NCBI GenBank assembly: GCA_030770535.1
Contig: JASVEC010000011.1
Location: 992,001 to 1,056,000 of the forward strand
Reading direction: 5' to 3'
DNA from: Batkoa obscura
Taxonomy: Eukaryota > Entomophthoromycota > Entomophthoromycetes > Entomophthorales > Batkoaceae
DNA length: 64,000 nt
How positions within the stretch are numbered: the first letter of the stretch is position 1; each line of letters begins with the position of its first letter. Of the stretch, positions 42,845 through 55,688 are shown piece by piece. The position numbers were made by a program, and so were the translations under genes. The notes beneath the pieces were generated by a model. The model was not told where the DNA came from. It ran no database searches and worked only from the letters and a program-made list of their open reading frames with translations.

Positions 42845-43662
42845 TTAGTTATCAATCCTAAAATATAAAACAATTTTACCATTGCCATAATCATCATAAT
42901 CATTTTCTCCATTATCAAAATAATTTTCTCCATAATCTCCTTCAATTTCATCATCTTCATTATAAACTTCGCCATCTTCTTCAGGTTCAACTTCTTCTTC
43001 TTCCTAAAATAATTATATGTTAGCAATTCGCATTCCATAAAATCATTTTGTAAAATTTACTTGGTTATCTGTATTATTTTCCAATGCATCAATACGTTTC
43101 ATATAATCAATTTTATACGATTTAACTAAAATAAAACAAAAATCCTAATTAATACCAAATCCAAAATAAAGCCCATCTTTAACTTACATATTTTAGTTTT
43201 AGTTTTATCAACAACGGAATGTAATTCCGAAGGAAAATAACATAAATCCGTTGTAATATGGGTCAACAAAGCCCTTGGATCATATTCCAATTCTCTAGTC
43301 GAATATTTATCTGAATATCTTTCAATCTTTTGAGTTCTAGATGGTGTTTTTAGATAGGAAGGGGAGGCCTTAAACTCTCTTAAAATAGCCCGATAATCAC
43401 GAGTTAATTTTTTATTTTTTTCATTTAATTCTAATCGGTTTGGTAAATCTTCAAATAACTAAATAGATTAGTTTTTTAAAAAGAATTTTTATTTATTTGA
43501 TTAAGATTGACTTACTGGATATTTCTCAGGTGGTCCAACTCGATTATAAGCCCCCGCTTCTTGCATTAAATTAATATTATCCCCAGTAGCAAATTGTCCA
43601 AACGCTGGATTTGCTCCTACTCGGCCTCCACCTCGTCCTCTTCCGCCTCGGGATCGATTCAT
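42845..43662 (-). CDS. RPC31: RNA polymerase III subunit RPC31/RPC7
   Basis: Four exons on the minus strand (43516-43662, 43188-43458, 43061-43125, 42845-43003) give 213 residues. The start is MNRSRGGRGRGGGRVG, the Gly/Arg-rich beginning typical of this subunit, followed by PPEKYP and LFEDLPN, a central region KIDYMKRIDALE and a strongly acidic C-terminus (EEEEVEPEEDGEV, DNGENDYDDYG). RPC31 belongs to the Pol III-specific RPC82-RPC34-RPC31 subcomplex required for initiation at tRNA and 5S genes. The C-terminal end is uncertain: without a further splice it ends LYFRIDN at 42845, while a 22-base stretch bounded by GTAAAA and TTTAG, if removed, would give an ending DEPYY near 42814. A longer in-frame start upstream exists but lacks conservation. 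Confidence 0.83.
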
Positions 43663-44565
43663 TGACTTTGAAATTGCTCTTTTGAGAGTAAATTGAACTC
43701 TAACTTTGCAAATTAAATTTGGAAAATTGGCAAAGCAATTTGAATCAAACTTGCCCAAGTTATTTTGGAAGGTTTTTGATTAACCAATCAAAGCTAATAT
43801 CTTGAAGCAATTTTGGATTGAATCTCAATCCATATTTCTGCTAATTTAAAAATATTATTGAATATAGAGTTGATTGAATATATATAAAAGATTCAATTTA
43901 AAACCTAAAGTACTTTTATTTAAAAAAATAGTTTATTATATTAATGATATAAAATTAATTGAAAGTATACTATATTATAAATAACGCTATTCAAATGAGT
44001 AATTAAAAAAACCCCAATTATTAATTATATTCTATTTATTTAAAAGAATTCCTTCTTCAGGTTATAGATATATAATAGCTTTTGATAGCTATATTATTCG
44101 ATAGCCTCAGTATAATGTCTTAATATCTTATTTCAATATGAAACGTTTCATATCTAAAAGTACCGACGTTAAAGGTTAATGGGAGTTTTTATAGAATTTA
44201 TTATATTATTTGAAATCATAGTTTATGTTGAAATGTTAAAAGTCGACAAATAATCACAATATAATGCATGAATATAATACAATAATAATACCAGTACTTG
44301 ACATTTAACCTAATCAAAAAATTCAAGCTACATCACTTTTACTGTGTTTGATTTACATTACTAATTATCAATGAAACCACAAGTTAGATATTCACGGCTA
44401 GTAAAACTCATTATAACTCCTCTAAGCAGCTATTTTAAAATCAGAAATTCATATGTAAGAAAATGAGAAAATCTTGTTTCTTTTAAATAATATATCAAAA
44501 TAAACTAAGTTATTAAAGAATGTGTTTTATAATCTATAAATTTAAACGGATATGATATCTATACT
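43663..44565. other. Intergenic, no gene recognised
   Basis: 900 bp of AT-rich DNA between two minus-strand genes; RPC31 promoter on the left, nothing else seen. Confidence 0.5.
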
Positions 44566-45003
44566 CTACCACTTAAGTTTGGCTTTAGCACTAAGTTTCT
44601 TTTTAGGTTTGTTAACTATTTTTGTATTAGTTTCTTCATCTCCCATCTCTAAATAAAATAAAAAATAAAAATAAAATTTAAGAAACAAAAAACCAATATT
44701 ACCTCCCGAGTTTCCTTTTGTCAATTTCTTTTGTTTTTGTTTTTCAAAAAACTTATTCATAGCAGCTTCTTTCCTAACAATTTTAGAACTAATGTTTTTC
44801 ATTATTTCTTTTCTTTGTTCTTTAGGGTCCAATGGTTCTTCTTCAATAATTTCGGTTGGCCCTTCTTTACCTTCAAAAGAAGTACCCTCTGCTTGTTTAG
44901 CTGCTAATCTTCTAATTCTCTCATCCTCAATTGGTTTATATATCTTTTCTCGACGTACACTTTCATGTTTACGTTTAATTTTAGAGCGTAAAGATCTGGC
45001 CAT
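44566..45003 (-). CDS. YBL028C/UPF0642-type small basic nuclear protein
   Basis: Two exons (44703-45003 and 44566-44648) give 127 residues. The start MARSLRSKIKRKHESVRREK is the hallmark of the UPF0642 (LLP-like) family, small basic nucleolar proteins linked to ribosome biogenesis; yeast YBL028C is the fungal member. A central acidic/basic mix (EEPLDPKEQRKEIMKN) and a Lys-rich end (KPKKKLSAKAKLKW) complete it. The GT-AG intron near the end joins GNSG to EMGDEE; without splicing the frame also stays open, as a longer form with a Phe/Leu-rich stretch that is clearly intronic. Confidence 0.87.
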   Translation of the reverse strand: MARSLRSKIKRKHESVRREKIYKPIEDERIRRLAAKQAEGTSFEGKEGPTEIIEEEPLDPKEQRKEIMKNISSKIVRKEAAMNKFFEKQKQKKLTKGNSGGNIGFLFLKFYFYFLFYLEMGDEETNTKIVNKPKKKLSAKAKLKW

Positions 45004-47807
45004 TTTATTGAATAAAAGAAAAATATTTTTTAATTAATTTTTATTAAAGTAGGATTTGAAAAACCACTAAAATTAGGTTTGATTGGTTAAATTCAAATTT
45101 GTTCAAAACTGGCATTGGTTTTATAATAAAGATACCACAGCTATTTATAAATTTAATTTTTTATTGTTTATAATAGTCGGATATTTAGATTACTGATGCT
45201 TCTATAAAGTGAAATAAAAAAATAAATCAAAATATAGGATAAAGCTTTAAGAGATTGAAGAGTATTTTTATAATTTTTTAAAATCTTTTCCATATACCTT
45301 AAAAGATATTAACACCACAGTCAGAATATAAAATAGCTAAATATACCATAATACTTGAATTATTCTATTTAATACTTTTATAAATATAAATACACCCCTT
45401 TTATTAGTCAAATAGAGCTATATACTACTTCATTATATACAACTACTTAAAACAGTTCAATGAACTATACTTTTAATATCTCACGTTAAATTAATAAAAC
45501 TTTGTTACTAAATTAAATGACTTTTATATTCTCAATCAACTTATATTGAAAATACAATAATTTCTCGTTGTTAGCAATCGTACTTTCACCTGATTTTTTC
45601 TTAATAAAATCCCTTTTATTTCATTATAATATTTTTTTCCAAAAAGTAATTTCCATATAATATAATATAATGTACTAAACACTCAATTTACTCCTCATTT
45701 ATTCGTTTTTACCACTTTTAGTATTATTTTCAATAAAATAAAACATTTATAAATAATTATCATAAAATTTGCCCTCTAACATGCCTGGGTTTCGTTACAT
45801 AAAATAGAATTTCAAGCCATGAAATATAACTTCTCAGATTAAAAGCTGACACAGTGGAATTAGATTATCCCCCCCCCCAACAGTGTAGTTTTTTCTCCTA
45901 TAATACTATTTGCCTCTTTTCCCGTTTTCTTTTGTCATTCAATTTTTTTATAGCTTCACTTTCTCCTAATAATAAACCACTTGGGAGCTTTGCTCATTTA
46001 AGCTTTAAAAATATACATAACAAAATAAAATAAAACATATAAAATAACTAACTGGAAGATTCATATTTGTAAGTTTCAAGAGATTTCAAGTCCTTAAGCC
46101 CAGTGACATACTAACTGGAGAGTTGATATAAGGCAAGGCAAGGTAAGCTCAATGTTTGACCAATGGAAGTGGGAAGCTTTAAAGCCTTCCCAAACAAATG
46201 TAAGGTAGATAGTATACTTTGAATTAAACTAATTATATTAATATAAGTGATAAAGGTTAAAGGTATAGTTTATTTTAGAAAGTAATTAAAAAAATTCTCA
46301 ATGAAGAGAGATCTCAGAGGAAGAGATTCAACCACTTGTGTACTTTTTATGAGTAAGAAATGCGTTTATTACCTACATTTTATGTTCATATTTAACATGT
46401 ATCATCAAAGTTAATAATGACCTTAGTATTGGTCTTCTTTGCATCATTTTGCAAAACGCATTCAACTTCTATTAAATCTTATTCAATCATAGCATTAGAT
46501 TTCGGAGAGTAGGGGATTTGATCAATAGTCTTGACAGTATCCAGTTTTGTCCCCTTTACTATTATTTGTAATGTTAAACTAAAATACTATAAATGAACTA
46601 TTAGTAGAAAAGTAATGTCCCAAATACTAACTAGATAAAATCGTGTTAATCGATGTAAGAAAAATGGGTACTAATTTTTGTGATATAAAGTAGGAGATAT
46701 TTAAGCTCAAAGGGCTACTAACATAAAGGTATCAGATTTTAATATATTAAGGTAAAAATAATACAAATGTTCGAATCCGTTGTATACTCAAAGATATTGG
46801 TAGTTCATATAATGAAAAAATAAGATAAATCAAATAACTTAGAGATTTTGACTTTTATACTAATTCTTTTATTGACTGTGGGATAAAACATATTTGCGGA
46901 CAATATAAGAGTTGGACGTTTTAGTACACAATTTTCATAGTGGAGATTTTATGAAATTTTTTAGAGATAGTGAACAATGAGTAGGAAGATATTATAGAAG
47001 CGGATTCAAATATGTATTTGTTGCTCCATAGATTGAGTAAAAGCTCAAATACATAAATCGGTATACTATATATATAAATGTTCTACTTATGGCATTAACT
47101 TTAACGTGAAGTTCTTTATCTGAGTTAGGCGAACAATTGGTGGTTAGAAATTTATATAGGAACGTCTTTTCTAATTTTGTTTGTACACATTTTATATAAC
47201 GTAAACTTATAAAGCATTGCTAGTTAAGTAATAAAATAAAAATCTTTTTGCAAAGTATACAATCATCGAAAATCTCAATACTTTACATGTTGTAAGATCT
47301 GTACATTTTTTCTATTTTGCTGCCTTGTTATTTCATAGCTCTTAACATATTTGGTTTCTCAACTTGGAACTCTATTTTTAAAAGCTAGGTGGTATATTGT
47401 AGCTTTTGAGGAAAATTAAATTTATTTTGGAACCTTTGATATCTTATATTATGTAAGGTTTGAATAGTAGCCCATAAAGTTCAAAAATAACACAAATTCC
47501 ATAATATCTTTAAGTTATATAGTAAGTTGATGTATTTTATAAATTTGTATAGTACAAAAATAAATGAATAAGAACCAAATGTTTTAAAAACTCTAAACCA
47601 TATAAGGAAATAGAGTCTATATTATAACTCGGTTGAATTGATCCAGAACCAAAAGATAGAATCTTCATTAATTGGTCGATTCATTAAGCAGGCTATAAAA
47701 TTGTTCCTTGTGATCTTTTGTTAAGCCACATAATTTTAAAAAGCTATAGGAACAACAAACTACTATATAATCCATATTATTTCATTCTTTCTCTTTTGAA
47801 GATTCGA
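45004..47807. other. 2.8-kb gene-free region
   Basis: No convincing open frame on either strand. A run of ten C at 45869-45878 is extreme for this AT-rich context. The part around 46080-46230 is a little richer in G. The TFIIB-like gene promoter must lie near 47700. Confidence 0.5.
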
Positions 47808-50291
47808 ATGGATCCAAGGAAACCTCATAATTCACACTATAATGCCTACGAAGACGGTAGTAGCACACAAAATATACAGAATTATCAATTACAACGTCCT
47901 AGAGATAGCATAGTCCAAGGCCCTCAAGATAATTTTAGGACGGGTTATATAAGAGAAAAGAATATAGCACCTCCAACTAAGAGGGAAGTACCGACCATCA
48001 AAAATATCAATTTACTCTATGATATTAGAGAAAGAGATTTTTATTTTAAGATTAGGAAAAGATTTAATATCAAACCTCATATCAATAGCTTTTGTAAAAG
48101 ATATTTAAATATGGAAGATCCAATACACTTTGAGCCAAAATTAAATGGTAAACTACTTTTTAACCACAATTGCTTATTTATATTATTTAGTTACTTACAA
48201 TGAGTTTCCGCGTGCCTCCAATTACTATAGAAACATACACAATGAAACCGCACCAAGGACGGAATACAAAGACAATTATAGGTATTCTCCAAATTATCAA
48301 AGCTTCAGCCACAGCCAACACCATCAAGTGGGTAATTTTAATGACGCTCCTTATATTTATAACAAGCAACATATCCCTGCTAATGTTCCACCCAAAGATG
48401 TTGGGCCATTTAATCCACTCCCAGAAAAAAACTATAACGGGCAAGGAAATAGCCTAAATGAAAGAGCTTATAGTGGTAGTGATAAGCATTATTTAAAAAC
48501 GAAAGATTATCCTCTTCCAAATTCTGCAGTAAAGTTTGTTGAACCACGCCACATGCCTCATCGTTCTGAGAGTATAAGCAATGGGGAACACCATCAATCA
48601 AGACAAACTACGTCAAGATTTTCAGGAAGAGCTATAAGTCAAGATACTGGACATGAAAATATACAACTAAATAAATCATCGGAACAAAAGGAGTTATTTT
48701 TTAAGCCCCCTGAATTAACAAAGCCATTGACATTTAAGCCTGCCAAAAAAATGATACAGTTACCTCAGCCCCAGTATTACTTGCAATCATTTTCTGAGAA
48801 TAAAATTAACAAACCAAATCGTTCTTCCAGTCCCAGTTGGGACAGAACTGAACCAAAACAAATAGTATATCAAAAGTCAAAGCCTAATGATGCTCACTAT
48901 AATAGTAAGCCTCATCATACAATAACGCGAAGTACCAATCATGCTGCTTTAACTTTAAATAGCAATGTTAGCAATGATAATAACCCAGTAGAAGTTCAAA
49001 CAAATAGGAGTGTTAGTAAAGGTTCAAACTTCAAGGAAAGACTTTCTGGCAGCACCTCTTCAAAAAGTGCTAGCAAAGGAATTTCGGATGATGAAACCAG
49101 TGCTGAATCTAAAACGTCACCAGCTGTAATGAATAAGCCGAAAGATTTGAAGGTCAGAAAAACAGGGAGTGAAAGTAATAATGAAAGAAATAACGAAGTA
49201 AACGATAACGATAGACTGACTAACAAGAACAAAAAATACAAAATGTCACCAAACGAGGAAACTGATAAGAGAAGTAATTAGTTTTTAATTGAAATATATT
49301 TTTATGATTTTAAACCGCTTTAGATATTGAATCTGATGATTCTAAAGATGTAATCAAACAGACTAAAAATAGTGAAATTAAGGATGATTCCTTAAAAGAT
49401 AGGTACACTTCAATTAATTCAGCGGGATTTGATATTGAAACAATGATTAAGAAATTTGAGGAGAGAGGGGTTCCGTTAAATCTATATCGTGACACTAACG
49501 ATCAAGTGATTGATTGGAGCAGACTAACCGTGCCCGAGAATGTATGGTTTGAAGCCTATGACGAGTTCACTTGCCTTATGCTTAGTAAGCATCCAAAGTT
49601 AAAAAATAAGCCATTAGTTACATTTAGCGCAGTTATTCAATTAAAATGCAGGGAACACGGTATACATATAACCTTTTCGGAACTAGCTAGTTTAGTTAAA
49701 TCTAGCCGCAGTGAAATAGGAACCGCATATAAAGTAATTTCATCACTTTCTGATTTTAAAAAACCAGCGATGGTCATTTGTAATGAAGAAGAATCTTGTC
49801 TCCGTTGGTGCTCAGCATTAAATCTTCCAGCTCCAATTACTCAAGCTGTAGTTGAATTATACGCTGATGCTAAGAGGCTATCTATTGCGCCTGCACGATC
49901 TGTAAATAGTATGGGAGCTGCATGTATTTGGTTTGTAATCAGCTCTTATAATAAGGCCATTAGTAAATATTCAATAAAGTTTGATAAGCCCAGATTACCT
50001 ATTATTGATATCACAATTGCTTCAATCTCTGATGTGACTGGAATGGTATCTTTTACTGTACAATCCGGTGCACGTTTATTAAATCCAGTTAGAGATGAAG
50101 TCTTAAGTAATGAGAAGCTTTATAAAATTATGGATGAAATGGGCTTGCTTTATAAACCTGAAGATTTGCCTGATTTTGGGGAGTCGGAACATTTAAAGGT
50201 TCCCGAAGATTCAAAAGTTGGTTCTAGTCAAACCAGCTCTCCTAAGTCTGAAAGTCAATTAAATCCACCTGCTTTACCTTCTGAACACTAA
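47808..50291 (+). CDS. TFIIB-like protein with long disordered N-terminus
   Basis: Three exons (47808-48147, 48191-49273, 49324-50291) join in frame to 796 residues. The last 260 or so resemble the twin cyclin folds of transcription factor IIB: HPKLKNKPLVTFSAVIQLKCREHG and ITFSELASLVKSSRSEIGTAYK in the first repeat, LNLPAPITQAVVELYADAKRLSI and ARSVNSMGAACIWFVI in the second, then ISDVTGMVSFTVQSGARLLNP. The normal TFIIB is about 320-350 residues and starts with a Cys-rich zinc ribbon. None is visible here; instead about 470 residues of Asn/Ser/Gln/His-rich low-complexity sequence precede the core. This would be a divergent TFIIB or BRF-like paralogue, perhaps unable to recruit Pol II through a ribbon. 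The exon joins are my reading; a separate upstream gene is the alternative, but codon phases match at both introns. Confidence 0.7.
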
Positions 50292-50413
50292 ATCTAATAT
50301 ATCCAAATATGTCATTGAAAAAGAGACATATCTTTATATTAGTTGATATTCCATATAGTTTTTATATTTGAATATTATCATTCACCGTATATTTGTTTTA
50401 ATAACTTTTATAT

Positions 50414-50510
50414 GGGGATCTATTTTTTGTTTAAGAATTTTACTAACAACCTTTCCGCTCAAATAGTGCTTAAAAAATGGAAAAAGTAATGAAACCAAAA
50501 AAACATCTCC
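50414..50510 (+). mobile_element. 97-bp miniature element, copy 11
   Basis: GGGGATCT to ACATCTCC with perfect ATAT duplication (50410-50413, 50511-50514), forward orientation, 120 bp after the TFIIB-like stop codon. Confidence 0.88.
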
Positions 50511-50943
50511 ATATGTTTAAATACCGGTTGTTATGATGAATGATTGGGATATAATAAAATATTGTTTTTCAACTTGAATTTAAATCTTTTGTTTTCTTAA
50601 TTTAAATTTTTTATTTTAATTAATATATTAATAAGCTATAATATATAAATATTAAATATATTATAATAAGAAAAAATAATATAAAGAGTATAGATTTTAT
50701 ATCAACAAACATGATTTTTAAATTATCAGTTTATTTTTATTTGAACTTTATTAAATTATTTACTTTTTTTTTAAAGTTATAAGTTAGATAAGTTAAAATT
50801 TTATATTGATAAATTATATTTTTTAATTTTTAATTTTGAACTACTATTATTTACTAAAAAATAGTTAAAATGTACTAGTATTTAATTTATTTTTGTTTAT
50901 TTTTACATTATAAAATTTATGCGGTTATAAAAATAATTTATAT

Positions 50944-51039
50944 GGGGATGTATTTTTTTGTTTAAGAATTCTACTAACAATCTTTCTGCTCAAATAGCAC
51001 TTAAAAAATGGAAAAAGTGATGAAACCAAAAAAAACAAC
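50944..51039 (+). mobile_element. Miniature element, copy 12, with damaged right end
   Basis: GGGGATGT left end after ATAT; the right end reads ACAAC before ATAT, so the terminal CCCC is lost. Confidence 0.82.
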
Positions 51040-51084
51040 ATATATTAGCTTTAATTTGTATAAAGTATAGTTTATTTATTATAG

Positions 51085-51183
51085 GAGGGCGTTTTTTTTG
51101 GCTTCATCACTTTTTCCATTTTTTAAGTGTTATTTGAGCAGAAAGGTTGTTAGTAAAATTCTTAAATAAAAAAATACATTACC
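51085..51183 (-). mobile_element. Miniature element, copy 13
   Basis: Reverse orientation, GAGGGCGT to ACATTACC, more diverged ends; about 45 bp from copy 12. Confidence 0.8.
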
Positions 51184-52137
51184 GTATCAAACAGTATTTT
51201 AGTCAAAAGTAAGTTTTATTAGTGTTTATTTCTATACTATAATAGCCAGGCTTTAGATAAATTGTAAATAAAGATATAGTTGATAAAATTTTATTTTACA
51301 AGATATACTAGAAACATTAGTTTGAAGTAGTATAAATAATAATTACAACTATTCGTCATTTTAGTGCTAAATATGATTTTATTAAATTTTAAAACGTTTT
51401 ATCACTAAAAAGATTACAATTGAAATTATTATATCATTATAAAATCAATTCTTTGAAAATAATTCTTTGAACTGAAAATAAAAATGAAAAATAAAACTGA
51501 TATAATCAGTTGTAATAATATTGTGATAATTATACACTTGTAACTAATAAATTTCACGTATTAATCATCTTTGATTTAATCCATAGTATTAAAAAATACA
51601 ATAGCTAAACCTTTATAATTATTATTTAGCTAGATATGATGTAAGATACTCAAGTCAAAGCTAGAGATTTAAGAATATTAAATATTGAGTTAAAATAAAA
51701 TATTTAACCTTTATTTATTTCATAACTAAATATAATCTTCAAGTAGTTAGATATTTAATTATAAAGCTAAAGGTGAAATTAAATAAATTTTACTTAAATT
51801 GTATTATTCTAATAAACACAATGCTATTGCATAGTTTGATAAATTACCATATAACATCAAATCAAATACTACACAATTTAGCAATATTTTATTTTATAAA
51901 CTTACAAATGATAGTCTGAAGGAATTTTATAAAACCTATCGTTCAAAATTTTCCTATTTAGTTAAATTAAATTGTGATCTCATTTATACAAATCTTGAGT
52001 GTTTTTTCATATTATTAAACAATTTAAGCTAATAAATATATTTATTATACGAATTTGTAGTAGATTTAGATTAATTTAAAATTTAACTCAAAAAGAATGT
52101 TTTTCTCCCTTCTAACTAACTGTAGTAAACTTTATAT

Positions 52138-52235
52138 GGAGATGTATTTTTTTGTTTAAGAACTTTACTAACAATCTTTCTGCTCAAATAGCGCTTAAAA
52201 AATAGAAAAGTGATGAAATCAAGGAAAACATCCCC
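52138..52235 (+). mobile_element. 98-bp miniature element, copy 14
   Basis: GGAGATGT to ACATCCCC, perfect ATAT duplication (52134-52137, 52236-52239), forward orientation. Confidence 0.88.
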
Positions 52236-54494
52236 ATATACTATGTGAGAAACTAAATTTTAAAGGCGGTTTAAGTGGGTAATAATAATGATAATAAAAT
52301 CAAGGACTTATATCTATTACTATTCATACCTTCGAAACTCCTTTCTGTTCTATTATTTTAATAAAATATTTTAAAACTCATAAATTTTATATTTCACGAA
52401 GTCTATTTTAAGTTAACTTTTATATTATACTAATGTTAAAAATCTTAGTATACGTATACACTTCACATGTAGAGGGAGAGGTATATGGAGAGATATTGAA
52501 TAGATAAGCTGTGATTTGATATATACTGAAAGGAAACTAAGGCTAATGGTAAATAGTAATCAAGATTACAGATCTTTTGTAAGAAGAACCATTATGTTAT
52601 TTTTATCTAGTACTTAAGAAGTTGACTTATTCACTCATTTTTTTAACATTAAAATATGATATAACTAATATTAATATTTTATTTTTATTTCAATAGATTA
52701 TCACTCAATAGCTGGGTTATAAAAAGCAAGATTAACATGCAAGCTAAGTCTATATATTATCTTAATAAAAATACAGCCTATAAATAAATATTTAATCAAA
52801 AACAAAGTTTCTTATATAGAACATTCAGAAAGTTCTAATTAATAGACATATGAACAGAAGCGGTATAATTTAATAGTAGCATTTGAATGAAGAGCTTTTG
52901 TTGTTTACAAGATATTCAATTTGAAAAGTTAACTATGATAAGCTTAATCATCAATTGATTTTAGATTTACAACTTTTGAGCAATTAATGAAACTGAATTG
53001 CATTTAGTACAATTTGTAATTAAATTAGTTTATTACATAATTAAAATATACTAAAAATTAGATTATCCAAGGTTAAAGTAATTAAGCTTAAATTCCTCTT
53101 AATTTTTTTAGATTATCCAAAGATTAGCTCTAAAAAGCTAAGCGCAGCTTTTTGCATATTAGCTAAAGTTAGAAACATGTGTTATTTAAGGTTAGCTTTG
53201 GGCCTAAAATGGATTTGATGGTTAAAAATAACCCGAATAGCTTTTTCCATTATTTTCGGGTCCATCTTTTTCCAGTTGGTTTTTGCATAAATCATTGCGT
53301 GATTTTGTTTGAAAAATGAGGAAGTCGGCAACAGATAAAATTTGTTGACTTTTTGGAACATCTGACAGGAAATAGGGTTTAACCAAAATTTGGCAATGAT
53401 GGTTTTTTGAATAAAACATGAATATCTTCCAATAAACTTCCAAACAATGAAAATTAGCGGTTTCTTATTTGCTTCGTATATTGAAAATAATTTTACTATT
53501 ACTAAAATAAAAGATAACGTTCCTTAATCGAGGATAACATTTACATTGAATTTATAATCAATTGCGTTGCAATTTCCTATCTTATGCATCTAGAACTTTA
53601 ATCAATTTTGCATAAACTATTTCGGACTTGAGATTTTTCTATATCGGTATCACTGTTCCGAGCCAAGGATAGGGGCGATTTCAAAAAAATCTTTAACAGA
53701 TTCAATATTTTTTTACTTTTTAGAACCTTCATTTATCATTAAAGCTTAAACAATTTGATAAAAGATATGTTACTTCAGTTTTAATATATTTATATTAAGA
53801 TCAAGTTTAATGTACAAATTTAATAGTATTTACCTTGAAATAGACTGTGATCTTACTAAATTTAATATTAATTTTGATTGATTTAATTGGTTCCGGTAAG
53901 GTTTACTCTTTTCAAGCTAAGTTTTTCCGCAGAACCTTCCTAAACTTTAAAAAACTTTGCACGCATTTCTAACAATGATTGGACAATGAAATCATTAATT
54001 TAATTTATTTATTCTAATAGTCGGGTATAATGAATAAAGTAAACTTTAGCTTAAATTGTGATATGCTCAATTTATTACTAATAATTAAAGTATAAATAAT
54101 AATGTAAAAACATATAAATATGAACTCAAAAATTTTTATTATAATTTAATTCGAATTTTTAATTAGATCTACTAATATAAATCATTGATACTCTCAATTC
54201 ATTCAACGGTCCAATATTTATATTCAATTGAGTAAGAAAGAGAAAATCTTCCTAATAAAGTTTACTTCTGGAAATCAATTTCTAACCACCCCAGTGATAA
54301 ACTTTTATATCAAACTGAAACAAAGCATACTTCATTAATAATCTCATTAATCAACTTTCATTTTCATTCTTTGTTATTATATTCATTGACTAACTCGAAA
54401 GAAGTCTATCATTCTTATTAATCTATATCTGATATCATAACAATAATTCTTTATAACCTCATTCCATCCTATAACTTCTTTTAACTCTATCAAT

Positions 54495-55688
54495 ATGAGC
54501 TTCAAATTATCTTTCAACAAAAGTCCACTCTTATCACCAACAACTACTAGCTTAGATGCAATCCCCCCTTCACCACTAAAGTCAAAAAACAATAATAGAG
54601 CCTCATTCCCTTCACTAGATCGTTTCAAGCTTAAAAGTTATAATTCCACTTCAACCTTTTCCACATCAGATGAATCATCAGAAGGTACGGTTTCAAGTGT
54701 ACCATCACGATTTGTTTTCAATACAGTGAATCTTAAATCAATGAAAAAGAACAAGCTTAAAGCACCACGTCTATATCGTCCAAAGAAATATTTAAAACGT
54801 CAACCAAAAGAAGTGAGTTCTTTACCACATCAATTACAAATTTTATTTGAAAGAGGTACCACCCCACTTTCTAATAATTACCAACTTCTTAATCGCAAAT
54901 TGGGGGATGGTGCTATGGGTAGCGTTTATCTAGTTCAACGTAAAAGCGATAAAAAATTATTTGCAGCAAAATTACATACTAAAGACTCCCCCCAGTTAAC
55001 ACAGGCTCAATACCTTCAACAAATAGCTGATGAAGTGATAATAGCTTCTTCATTACATCATGATCATATTATTAGTACTTTAGATTTTGTCAGCAATGGT
55101 CCAAGGTATATGACGATTATGGAATATTGCCCAACCGATTTATTCGACCTTATTAAAACTGAAAAATTCGATACTGCCCAATTAGATACTTACTTTGTAC
55201 AATTATTATTAGGAGTTTATCATATGCATTCACATGGTATCGCTCATCGCGATCTTAAACTAGAAAATTTATGTATTGATAAGCAAGGCAAATTAAAAAT
55301 TATCGATTTTGGATGTGCCAATGAGTTCCGTGGTCCATTTGAACAAAATTGTAGTTCAGTAGCTGGTATTTATGGCTCAGATCCTTACATTGCTCCAGAA
55401 GTTTGGAGTGGAAGGTCCTACGATCCTGAAAAAGCTGATTTATGGTCCATAGCTATCATTTATGTTGCTTTACATTCTGGAATATTTTTATGGGATAAAG
55501 CTATAAAGGATGATAAGCGTTATGAAAGATTTCCTACCCATGTTGATTCTATTTTTGAAAAGTACAAGATTCCTAGTCATGCAAGATCTATACTAAAACG
55601 TTTATTGGATCCAAACCCATATACTCGTGCTAATATTCAAGAAGTCATGTGCCAAGAATGGATTCATCAAATTTTAATTGGAATGTAG
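54495..55688 (+). CDS. Serine/threonine protein kinase, HAL/NPR1 family
   Basis: Single-exon gene of 397 residues. The N-terminal 120 residues are Ser/Thr/Lys-rich and disordered (KSPLLSPTTTSL, SDESSEGTVSS). The kinase domain covers about 130-393: Gly-loop LGDGAMGSV (136-144), Lys159 (FAAKL), alphaC Glu180, HRDLKLEN with Asp253, DFG at 271-273 and GSDPYIAPE (294-302). The last block, with Tyr-Asp-Pro-x-x-Ala-Asp-Leu-Trp-Ser after it, is characteristic of the fungal HAL4/HAL5/NPR1/PTK group that stabilises or regulates plasma-membrane transporters. The N-terminus is shorter than in yeast Npr1 or Hal5 (about 800 residues), so it may be a simplified member. All catalytic residues are present, so it should be active. 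Confidence 0.9.
   Translation: MSFKLSFNKSPLLSPTTTSLDAIPPSPLKSKNNNRASFPSLDRFKLKSYNSTSTFSTSDESSEGTVSSVPSRFVFNTVNLKSMKKNKLKAPRLYRPKKYLKRQPKEVSSLPHQLQILFERGTTPLSNNYQLLNRKLGDGAMGSVYLVQRKSDKKLFAAKLHTKDSPQLTQAQYLQQIADEVIIASSLHHDHIISTLDFVSNGPRYMTIMEYCPTDLFDLIKTEKFDTAQLDTYFVQLLLGVYHMHSHGIAHRDLKLENLCIDKQGKLKIIDFGCANEFRGPFEQNCSSVAGIYGSDPYIAPEVWSGRSYDPEKADLWSIAIIYVALHSGIFLWDKAIKDDKRYERFPTHVDSIFEKYKIPSHARSILKRLLDPNPYTRANIQEVMCQEWIHQILIGM

Larger units (their letters stand above)
50292..54494. other. 4.2-kb gene-poor region with four miniature elements
   Basis: Outside the elements listed separately I see no gene. A minus-strand open frame at 53222-53443 (73 codons) has no motif; it lies in a stretch (about 53090-53700) that is slightly less AT-rich. 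The kinase promoter is at the right end. Confidence 0.5.

Noticed and set aside
44792-45037. 81-codon plus-strand frame
   Set aside because: Antisense to the well-supported YBL028C-type gene.
53222-53443. 73-codon minus-strand frame
   Set aside because: No motif, no splice context, only slightly less AT-rich than the surroundings.
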